Under the pieces are notes generated by a model. It was given only the letters and a program-made list of their open reading frames with translations, was not told the origin of the DNA and did no database searches. From an uncultured Clostridia bacterium (lineage in GTDB: Bacteria; Bacillota; Clostridia; Christensenellales; Borkfalkiaceae), in assembly GCA_947630035.1 (NCBI GenBank), contig CANRFW010000004.1, positions 1 to 36,703 of the forward strand: 36,703 nt of DNA, read 5' to 3'. Each line of letters begins with the position of its first letter. The stretch's first letter is position 1. Shown here one piece after another: positions 8,386 through 15,185 of this stretch. The translations under genes were made by a program, and so were the position numbers.

Positions 8386-8802
8386 GTGACAAAGGCGAAT
8401 ACGGCGCTGCAGACGTTCATAGACAAGGCGACCGCCTACGCAAAAGTGCAAAATGCGACGACCGTCAGCGAATATAACACCGCTCTGAAAGCCGCGCAGG
8501 ACGCATACAACGACCTGTTCCTGCTCTTCGATGCGGGCGATAGAGACAAGATCACGTTCTCCGACGGCACTACGCAGACGGGCGGGGTCAAGAATATCGT
8601 CGACGCCGTCAACATGCTCGGGCAGACCGTTCCGAAACTTTCGGGCGATGATTATCACGGCTATCTCACCGATTCGTCGGGGAAGCAGGTCTTGGATGAA
8701 AACGGCGCCCCGATCAAACTTGAGAGCTGTATGCGGACGCTCCGTACGGCAATCGAAGATCAGCTCAAATATCTCAACCGCATTCAGCCCGTATCGCTGT
8801 AA
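8386..8802 (+). CDS. Giant minor prepilin, C-terminal fragment after in-frame stop
   Basis: This is in the same frame as 6304-8379, two codons after its TGA. The GTG at 8386 has no clear ribosome-binding site, so it is best read as the C-terminal tail of the same gene cut off by a nonsense change. The sequence TKANTALQTFIDKATAYAKV and the following KAAQDAYNDL resemble short helical FIVAR-type modules of Gram-positive surface proteins; this is a weak visual similarity. It ends 12 nt before the start of the next gene, whose AAAGGAGG follows directly. An independent small protein starting at GTG is possible but less likely. Confidence 0.6.
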   Translation: MTKANTALQTFIDKATAYAKVQNATTVSEYNTALKAAQDAYNDLFLLFDAGDRDKITFSDGTTQTGGVKNIVDAVNMLGQTVPKLSGDDYHGYLTDSSGKQVLDENGAPIKLESCMRTLRTAIEDQLKYLNRIQPVSL

Positions 8803-8814
8803 AAGGAGGCGCAG

Positions 8815-9756
8815 ATGAAAAAGGTTTTGAAAAAACTGAATAACAGGCGCGGCGCGTCCGTCATCGTGGCGATCCTCCTCTTCATGCTCTGCGCCCTCGC
8901 GGGGGTCTCCGCCCTCACCATGGCGGCCGCCAACGCGGGCAGGTATTCCCACGCCGACGAAGACAGGCAGCCCTACTACTCCGTCACCTCCGCCGCCTTC
9001 CTCATCGCCGACCTCCTCGACGGCATGAACTACAAGTCCGAGATGATCGAACACTCCTACACGCATGCGTGGACGTATGACAGTGCGAGCGGCGGACGGG
9101 TCGCGACGGACGAATATACCCTCAGCATCCTCACCGATGCCCGCGATCCCGTAACGGGCGCCTACACCCTCGCCCCTCTCACGGGGACGACGTACGGCGA
9201 AAGCGGCTACCGCATCGAGATCCCGCACCGCATGGATGGCGACGTCGATCTCGAAACGGCGACCGACACTTCCGCCCGCCATTCGCTCGAGAAGTGGCTC
9301 GCGAAGGAGATCCTCTTGCAGTGCGACCGTATCGTGCCCTACCTCTCCGTCCCGCGCGAGTGGTACAGCTCGGTGGATAAGGTCACGGCAGACGGGCAGG
9401 GGGGGAAGACGAGCCCCGAGAGCTACATGCCTTCGACCCTCAACTACTCCTTCTCGGTCGTTCCCGAGGGCGGCAACCCCGTGGACGTGAAGCTCGTGAT
9501 GAATGCGACTTACGACCTCCTCTTCTCCTTTGCCTACCGCGGAGCGGACGGCGCTTCCTACGGCGTCAACCTCTATTGGAGGGCGACGGTCGAGGAGACG
9601 GCGGAGAAGGGGGAACCCATCTACAGCTATACGGAAAGCGGCGAAACGGCGTCCATCACCATCAAAGACTCCAAGCAGGTGAGAGTGACGTGGAACAAGG
9701 CGGACGTGACGATCTCGCGCGGCGCCGTCGAAGAAACGGAGGGGACCAATGCGTAA
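8815..9756 (+). CDS. PilX/GspK-like pilus assembly protein
   Basis: This 313-residue protein has AAAGGAGG five bases before its ATG. The N-terminus, MKKVLKKLNNRRG then ASVIVAILLFMLCALAGVSA, is a prepilin-like leader plus hydrophobic helix, but Val stands where pilins have Glu at +5. That pattern fits the PilX and GspK-type minor subunits, which lack Glu5 and sit at the pilus or pseudopilus tip. The rest is a soluble exported domain with many beta-type segments and no motif I can name. It lies between the giant prepilin and two short prepilins and overlaps the next gene by 8 nt. The assignment to PilX/GspK is by N-terminus, size and position only. Confidence 0.75.
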   Translation: MKKVLKKLNNRRGASVIVAILLFMLCALAGVSALTMAAANAGRYSHADEDRQPYYSVTSAAFLIADLLDGMNYKSEMIEHSYTHAWTYDSASGGRVATDEYTLSILTDARDPVTGAYTLAPLTGTTYGESGYRIEIPHRMDGDVDLETATDTSARHSLEKWLAKEILLQCDRIVPYLSVPREWYSSVDKVTADGQGGKTSPESYMPSTLNYSFSVVPEGGNPVDVKLVMNATYDLLFSFAYRGADGASYGVNLYWRATVEETAEKGEPIYSYTESGETASITIKDSKQVRVTWNKADVTISRGAVEETEGTNA

Positions 9757-10072
9757 ACTCATGAAAAAATTGCGCTCCCGCAGGGGAGATACCTTTGTCG
9801 AAGTTTTGATCGCCGTTCTCATCGTCGCCTTCGGGTGTCTCGTGATCGGCACCATGTTCGCCTCCGCCATGACGTTGAACCTCTCCGCCAAGGCGAAGGA
9901 CGATGCCTACTACGAGGCGCTCTCCCAGATGGAGCAGGCGGATAAGAATGCGGGCACCCAGAAGGTGGAAGTCACGGACGGCACGAACTCCGCGACCGTT
10001 GAGACCGATAAATACGGCAACGACGAGCTTTATTCCTATCGCAAAAACTACAAAGAGCAGGGGAAGAGCTAA
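9749..10072 (+). CDS. Minor prepilin (PilV/GspI-like)
   Basis: This 107-residue protein has the prepilin cleavage signature MRKLMKKLRSRRG then DTFVEVLIAVLIVAFG, with Glu at +5. It should be processed by the prepilin peptidase and inserted in the inner part of the pilus or its tip complex. The gene starts inside the last codons of the preceding gene (8-nt overlap), with GGAGGGG upstream, which points to translational coupling. The C-terminal domain is short and Lys/Thr/Asp-rich, without cysteines. The first mature residue is Asp rather than the usual Phe or Met, which is acceptable for minor pilins. Confidence 0.85.
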   Translation: MRKLMKKLRSRRGDTFVEVLIAVLIVAFGCLVIGTMFASAMTLNLSAKAKDDAYYEALSQMEQADKNAGTQKVEVTDGTNSATVETDKYGNDELYSYRKNYKEQGKS

Positions 10073-10075
10073 ACC

Positions 10076-10597
10076 ATGAGAAAGAGACTTTTCGGCAAAA
10101 AGGGGATGACCGTCGTCGAAGTTCTCGTCGCGGTCGCCATCCTCGCGATCTTCGTCTCCATGGCGGCGGTGGGCACCTCCGCCCTCTTCGGCACGAGCGA
10201 AAAGATGATGTCGGTCTCCAAGGCCGCCGTCCTCGGCGCAGACCTCATGGACGTCATGCGCAACGAGATAAGCTACGGCGAGAATGTGGAAGATATCGCG
10301 TCCTCCTCCGAACTCCGCTACGACAGCGCCTCTTACGGGGACGGCTGCACGCTGACGGTGCGGGAGGGGAGGCTCGTCATCCTCCGCACGGAGACGGGTT
10401 CCGGCACGGCGGAGACCGAGACCTATTCGGCCGTCGGCGAGGCCGCATACGACGAGGTCTCGGTCGGCACCCTCTCCTTTGCAAACGGGACGAACGGCGC
10501 GATCGTCGTGACCCTCTCCATTTGCACGGGGGACGGCAAGACGCTCTGGCAAAACACCGCCGCCATCTGTCCCCTCTATCTCAAAGCAACCTTCTGA
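10076..10597 (+). CDS. Minor prepilin (PilW/GspJ-like)
   Basis: This 173-residue protein begins MRKRLFGKKG then MTVVEVLVAVAILAIF, a standard class III leader with Glu at +5. It starts 3 nt after the previous stop, so the three small pilin genes form one translational block. The exported domain has regularly spaced beta-strand-like segments ending in SICTGDGKTLWQNTAAICPL, with two cysteines that could pair. Gene order (large pilin, GspK-like, GspI-like, GspJ-like) recalls minor pseudopilin sets that form an initiation complex at the fibre tip. The PilW/GspJ label rests on size and position, not on a distinctive motif. Confidence 0.85.
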   Translation: MRKRLFGKKGMTVVEVLVAVAILAIFVSMAAVGTSALFGTSEKMMSVSKAAVLGADLMDVMRNEISYGENVEDIASSSELRYDSASYGDGCTLTVREGRLVILRTETGSGTAETETYSAVGEAAYDEVSVGTLSFANGTNGAIVVTLSICTGDGKTLWQNTAAICPLYLKATF

Positions 10598-10645
10598 ACC
10601 GCGCACGCTGAAAAAGCCACTTGATTTTACCCGAGGAAACCTTCC

Positions 10646-12811
10646 GTGAAGAACAAAACCGCACGCTTTCTGATCATCAGCATCATCTGTATTTCGCTGC
10701 TTCTCGTGGCGGTTTTTTCGGTTATGGCGTACCTCATGAACAGGCGGGGCGCGAACGCCATCGGGCAGCTCGGCGCGCTCTACATGTCGGCGATGAGTGA
10801 ACAGGCGGCGACCCACTTCGATTCCACCTTCGAACTCCGTCTCTCGCAGGTGCGGAGCCTCACGGACGCCGTCCCCAACCGCCCGATGAACGAGGAAAAC
10901 CGCCACGTCCTCCTCAACAACTTTGCCAAACAGCGCGGGTTCGACCACCTCGCCTATTGCAAGACGGACGGCTCCTTCGAAATGCTCTTCGGCGGGACCC
11001 TCGTCTCCGATGCGGAGTTTGCCGCACGGCTCACCGAGGGCGAAGAGGTGATGGCGCTCGGCTCCGATTCCAACGAGAGCGAACTCATCCTCATGGGCAT
11101 TCCCGCCGCCTATCCCTTAAAGGACGGGGGAGAGAGCGTGGGGCTTGTCGCCGCCCTCCCCGTCGACTATATCCGCGATATGCTCTCCGTCACCTCCGCG
11201 AGTTCTTCCGTCTACTATATCATCGTCACGGACGACGGCTCGATCGTCCTCCACGACGGCAGCAGGGAAGTCCCCGAGAGCAACTATTTCGAGCGTGTGG
11301 AGAACAAATACACGAATATCCGCAAGGACGGCGAGGAGCTTGACAAGGCGGCATACCTTGCCGAACTCAAGGAAAAAATGGCAAATGGGGAGGAATATTC
11401 GGTCGAATTCACCCTCGACGGCGAGCGCCGTTTCCTCTATGAGACCAAGCTCCCCGGCTCCGATTGGTTCTTCTTCCTCTTCCTTCCCTACGGCCCTCTC
11501 GATGCGACGGTCAACTCCCTCGGCAAGGCGTGGAGCATTGCCTCCGTCCTCACCTGCGGCATCATCCTCATCGCCCTCGTTGCGGTGTTCGCCGTCTACT
11601 TGCACCTCACCCGCAGGCATGTCCGCGAACTCGAGGAGACGAGGCTCGCCGCCGAGCGCGCCAACCGCGCCAAGAGCGAGTTCCTCTCCAACATGTCGCA
11701 CGATATCCGCACCCCCATGAACGGCATCGTCGGCATGACGGCGATCGCCTCCGCCAACCTCGATAACAGGGAACAGGTCAAAAACTGCCTCGGCAAGATC
11801 GCCGTTTCGAGCAAGCACCTTTTGGGCCTCATCAACGATATCCTCGATATGTCCAAGATCGAGAGCGGCAAGCTCGATCTGCGCGAGGACACGGTGGGGC
11901 TTACGGAGACGGTGGAGAGCGTCGTCAATATCGTCCAGCCGCAGGTGCAGGTCAAGGGGCAGACCCTCACCCCCGAAGTGGGCGAGCTTTTGTGCGACAG
12001 CGTCCGCTGCGACGGCGTGCGCCTCAACCAGATCCTTCTGAACCTCCTCGGCAATGCCGTGAAATTCACCCCCGAGGGAGGCAATATTTATCTCACCTGC
12101 ACGGAGACGCCCTCCCCGCGCGGGGAACAATATGTATGCGTCCGCTTCTGCGTACGGGATACGGGCATCGGCATGTCCGAAGAATTCCAGAAGAAAGTCT
12201 TCGAGGCATTCGCCCGCGAGGACGACGGCAGGGTGCGGCAGATCGAAGGCTCGGGGCTCGGCATGGCGATCACAAAATATCTTGTGGACGCGATGCACGG
12301 CACCATCGAACTCGACAGCGCCCCCGAACAGGGCACGGAATTCCGCGTCGCCCTCGATTTGATGCGCGCAGAGGCGAAGGCCCTTCCCGCCTCTCCGGAG
12401 ACGGAGGAGGCCGATTTCGGCGGGAAGCGGGTGCTGCTCGCCGAGGATAACGAGCTGAACCGCGAGATCGCCGAGGAGCTTTTCTCGGAGATCGGGCTTT
12501 CCGTCGATTCGGCGGCGAACGGCAGGATCTGTGCGGACATGTTCGCTTCCTCCCCCGCGGGGTATTACGACGCCGTCTTCATGGACCTCCGCATGCCCGA
12601 GATGAACGGCTACGAGGCGACGGAGGCGATCCGCAAAATGGACCGCCCCGATGCGAAGACCGTCCCCATCATCGCCATGAGTGCGGACGCCTTCTCCGAC
12701 GACGTGGAGCATTGCCTCGCCTGCGGCATGAACGCGCACACCGCAAAGCCCATCGATATGGCTATCGTCAAGAAACTGCTCGCGGAGTTCCTCTTCCGCG
12801 GGGAGGAGTGA
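10646..12811 (+). CDS. Hybrid sensor histidine kinase (HisKA-HATPase-REC)
   Basis: This 721-residue membrane kinase starts at GTG 10646 with GAGGA upstream. A transmembrane helix at about residues 8-30 and a second at about 296-321 bracket an external sensor of some 265 residues, probably Cache-like. The H-box [13 protein letters not shown] has the phospho-acceptor His at 352. The N-box [20 protein letters not shown], the G1 box [10 protein letters not shown] and the G2 box [10 protein letters not shown] are all intact. A receiver follows at about 593-715, with EDN, the acceptor in [11 protein letters not shown], and AKPID. Such kinases pass phosphate His to Asp and then need an Hpt protein; one is encoded at 19527-19883. 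The gene is 49 nt after the last minor pilin and 2 nt before a binding-protein gene. Confidence 0.94.
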   Translation: MKNKTARFLIISIICISLLLVAVFSVMAYLMNRRGANAIGQLGALYMSAMSEQAATHFDSTFELRLSQVRSLTDAVPNRPMNEENRHVLLNNFAKQRGFDHLAYCKTDGSFEMLFGGTLVSDAEFAARLTEGEEVMALGSDSNESELILMGIPAAYPLKDGGESVGLVAALPVDYIRDMLSVTSASSSVYYIIVTDDGSIVLHDGSREVPESNYFERVENKYTNIRKDGEELDKAAYLAELKEKMANGEEYSVEFTLDGERRFLYETKLPGSDWFFFLFLPYGPLDATVNSLGKAWSIASVLTCGIILIALVAVFAVYLHLTRRHVRELEETRLAAERANRAKSEFLSNMSHDIRTPMNGIVGMTAIASANLDNREQVKNCLGKIAVSSKHLLGLINDILDMSKIESGKLDLREDTVGLTETVESVVNIVQPQVQVKGQTLTPEVGELLCDSVRCDGVRLNQILLNLLGNAVKFTPEGGNIYLTCTETPSPRGEQYVCVRFCVRDTGIGMSEEFQKKVFEAFAREDDGRVRQIEGSGLGMAITKYLVDAMHGTIELDSAPEQGTEFRVALDLMRAEAKALPASPETEEADFGGKRVLLAEDNELNREIAEELFSEIGLSVDSAANGRICADMFASSPAGYYDAVFMDLRMPEMNGYEATEAIRKMDRPDAKTVPIIAMSADAFSDDVEHCLACGMNAHTAKPIDMAIVKKLLAEFLFRGEE

Positions 12812-12813
12812 AT

Positions 12814-14136
12814 ATGAAGAAAATCGCGACCCTTGTTGCCGTTTCCGCCCTTCTTTTCTGCGCGGCATGCGCGCCGCTCACCCCGAATAACCCCGAAGAT
12901 CCCGCTACGGGCGGGCAGACGACTATCACCCTCTGGACCTATCCCATCGGCGGATGGGGGACGGCAAGCTCCGTTGCTCCCATCCTCACCGCCTTTCACA
13001 GGGCGAACCCCGGGATCCGTGTCACCGTCGAGTATGTGAACTACAACGGCGCGAGCGATCCGCAGAGCGGCGATACCCTCATCGAGGCCGCGATAAAGGA
13101 TGGGGGACTGCCCGACCTCGTCCTCGAAGGCCCGGAGCGGCTCGTCGCGAATTGGGGCGCGCGCGGGGTGATGGCTCCCCTCAACGACCTGTGGGAGAGC
13201 GATACGGCAAAGGCGGTGGACCAAAGCGTCGCCGCTGCCTGCCGCGATGCATCGGGGACCTACTACACCGTCCCCATCTGCATGACCACCCACTGCATGG
13301 CGATCAACCGCGAGATTTTCGAGGCGGCGGATGCCCTTCAATATCTCGATATAGAAAGCCGCACGTGGACGGCGGAGGGATTCCAAAACGCCGTTGCCGC
13401 AATCAAGGCGTATTATAACGAAAACGGCATCAAGGACGACGTCGCCGCGGTCTACTGCGGAGGACAGGGGGGAGACCAGGGCACCCGCGCCCTCGTCAAC
13501 AACCTCTGCGGGGGGACGTTCACCAACCCCGAACACACCGAATACACCGTAAACAGCCCCGAAAATATCAAGGCGCTCACCCTTCTTAAGGGAATGGACG
13601 GGATCCGTTTCGACGAAACCATCCTCGGCGCGGCCGAGCAGGACGCCTTTTGCGAGGGCAAGCTCGCCATGTCCTTCTGCTGGAACGTGGCGGCGGAGAC
13701 CAACCACATTATGGATAACCCCGATTTCGCGATCGATATTCTCCCCATGGCGTTCCCCTCGAAGGAGGGGGAGGCGCCCAAACTGCAGGGGGGGATCTGG
13801 GGCCTCGGCATCTTCGACAGCGGCAACAAGGCCCGCCTCGACGCGGCGAAGAAGTTTATCCGCTTCGTGACGGAGACGGACTACACCCGTGCCGTCACCA
13901 CCTCCTCCTATTTGCCGGTGCGGGAAATAAGCCCCGACCCCTATGAGAACGACGCCCTCATGACGGAGTACGGTATTTTCAAGCGGTACTTCGGCGATTT
14001 CTACCAGACCACCCCCCATTGGCAGGAAGCGCGCACCGCGTGGTGGCAGCTCCTGCAGGCGGTGGGAAAAGGCGAAGATATTGCGGCGGCGGTTGCGAGA
14101 TTCCCCGCAACCTTCGATACCTCCTCGGCAGAATAA
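12814..14136 (+). CDS. Extracellular solute-binding lipoprotein (family 1 type)
   Basis: This 440-residue protein has a lipoprotein signal, MKKIATLVAVSALLFCAAC, with Cys19 as the likely lipidated residue. The box is slightly atypical, with Cys at -3. The mature part starts with TITLWTYPIGGWGTASSVAP and follows the two-lobed fold of family 1 binding proteins, which usually bind sugars or oligosaccharides. ATG 12814 is preceded by GGGGAGGAGT and lies 2 nt after the kinase stop codon, so the two are surely co-transcribed. No ABC permease or ATPase gene is present in the window. A sensory role feeding the upstream kinase is therefore a fair inference, similar in idea to known binding-protein/kinase pairs in Firmicutes. 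The ligand is unknown. Confidence 0.93.
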   Translation: MKKIATLVAVSALLFCAACAPLTPNNPEDPATGGQTTITLWTYPIGGWGTASSVAPILTAFHRANPGIRVTVEYVNYNGASDPQSGDTLIEAAIKDGGLPDLVLEGPERLVANWGARGVMAPLNDLWESDTAKAVDQSVAAACRDASGTYYTVPICMTTHCMAINREIFEAADALQYLDIESRTWTAEGFQNAVAAIKAYYNENGIKDDVAAVYCGGQGGDQGTRALVNNLCGGTFTNPEHTEYTVNSPENIKALTLLKGMDGIRFDETILGAAEQDAFCEGKLAMSFCWNVAAETNHIMDNPDFAIDILPMAFPSKEGEAPKLQGGIWGLGIFDSGNKARLDAAKKFIRFVTETDYTRAVTTSSYLPVREISPDPYENDALMTEYGIFKRYFGDFYQTTPHWQEARTAWWQLLQAVGKGEDIAAAVARFPATFDTSSAE

Positions 14137-14153
14137 TGCTTTATTGCCTCTCG

Positions 14154-14180
14154 GCTCCCCCTCTCGGGGAGCTTTTATTT
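14154..14180 (+). terminator. Rho-independent terminator 1 after the binding-protein gene
   Basis: GCTCCCC (14154-14160) pairs with GGGGAGC (14166-14172), followed by TTTTATTTT. It starts 18 nt after the stop codon. Confidence 0.9.
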
Positions 14181-14195
14181 TCGGTTACTCTCTTG

Positions 14196-14224
14196 GCTCC
14201 CCCATTTGGGGGAGCTTTTGTTTT
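14196..14224 (+). terminator. Rho-independent terminator 2 (tandem)
   Basis: GCTCCCCC (14196-14203) pairs with GGGGGAGC (14208-14215), followed by TTTTGTTTT. Two strong terminators in a row close the pilin/kinase/binding-protein unit and insulate it from the block starting at 15040. Confidence 0.9.
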
Positions 14225-14290
14225 GCTCCGCATACGCCCCCCGACGCCCTATGCGTCACCCCGTCCAATACGTCACCCCCGACGCCTAAC

Positions 14291-14760
14291 ACGTCACCCC
14301 GAGCGTAGTCGAGGGGTGACATGAAAAACCGCGTCATGTCTCGACGATGCTCGACATGACGTGTGCCCCGCCGCGCCGCCCTTACCCCTTGGCTTCCCCT
14401 CGAGGGGAAGCTCCGCCGCTCGCGGCGGTGATGAGGTGTATAAAATTGTTCACCACCTCATCCGTCCCCTGCGGGGACACCTTCCCCTCACAAGGGGAAG
14501 GCAAGGGTCGGTCGCGCCGCCTGCCCAATACGTCACCCCGAGCGTAGTCGAGGGGTGACATGAAAAACCGCGTCATGTCTCGACGATGCTCGACATGACG
14601 TGTGCCCCGCCGCGCCCGCCCGCCCAATACGTCACCCCGACGCCCCAATACGTCACCCCGAGCCGCCGCGCCGCCCGTTGCTTTGGGCGGTGCGGCGTGT
14701 CGAGGGGTGACATGAAAAACCGCGTCATGTCTCGACGATGCTCGACATGACGTGTGCCCC
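14291..14760. repeat. Three copies of a nested palindromic repeat
   Basis: Each copy joins the palindrome GTCACCCC...GGGGTGAC, the linker ATGAAAAACCGC, and the palindrome GTCATGTC...GACATGAC. Copies lie at about 14291-14374, 14530-14613 and 14650-14760. In the third copy the short loop of the first palindrome is replaced by the 12-bp GC hairpin also found at 459-490. Between copies one and two sits a MITE-like element. The rest of 14225-15039 shows no gene; 14761-15039 contains further palindrome fragments and becomes AT-rich near the promoter. Confidence 0.85.
14387..14506. repeat. MITE-like inverted-repeat element, copy 1
   Basis: About 120 bp. The left half reads CCTTGGCTTCCCCT...GATGAGGTG and the right half CACCTCATCCGTCCCC...GGGGAAGGCAAGG. 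The halves are imperfect reverse complements, and each contains smaller hairpins. The centre is AT-rich. Related copies lie at 25579-25724, 28175-28244 (half) and 36629 to the window end. No open reading frame is carried. Confidence 0.8.
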
Positions 14761-15039
14761 TCGCCCGTGATACACGGTACACCCCGCGCCGGGGGACCGC
14801 GTCATTCTGTGCCGCCCTTCGATAGCATTCATGGCTGCGGGCGGGGCGACATGACGTGGTAGGGCGGGGCGACATGACGTATACAGGGGGGCGGGACAAA
14901 CTTCGCACATGGGGGCGAGTGCGCGGGGGAAAAGTGCCGAACAGGGTAAAAAATCGCCACTTGGGGTGAGATTTTTCCAAAAAAATCCCGATTTTCCAAC
15001 CACATATCAAAATAATTATAAAATCACCTCGTAAAACTC

Positions 15040-15068
15040 TTGCGTTTTGCCGAAGTTTGTTTTATAAT
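15040..15068 (+). promoter_or_regulatory. Sigma-A promoter of the signalling/pilus-motor block
   Basis: TTGCGT (15040-15045), 17 bases, TATAAT (15063-15068). The start codon at 15186 is about 110 nt downstream. The leader holds GC-rich palindromic stretches (for example ACCGATCGGT) but no riboswitch that I recognise. This may be the main promoter for the genes through 25487 or beyond. Confidence 0.82.
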
Positions 15069-15185
15069 AAGCATACCGATCGGTTTTCATATACGGGTCG
15101 ATGCGCGCGCGAGCGCGATTCGGAACGCGCGGACCGCGTCACGGAAACACCGCATATCGGAAAAGATTTCGGGAAGGAGCAAACT

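Noticed and set aside
12814-14136. Part of a conventional ABC sugar importer
   Set aside because: No permease or ATPase gene is present up- or downstream; the gene is between a kinase and tandem terminators.
14225-14700. Short plus-strand ORFs between the terminators and the next promoter
   Set aside because: They consist of palindromic repeat sequence, start without ribosome-binding sites and share no coding bias.
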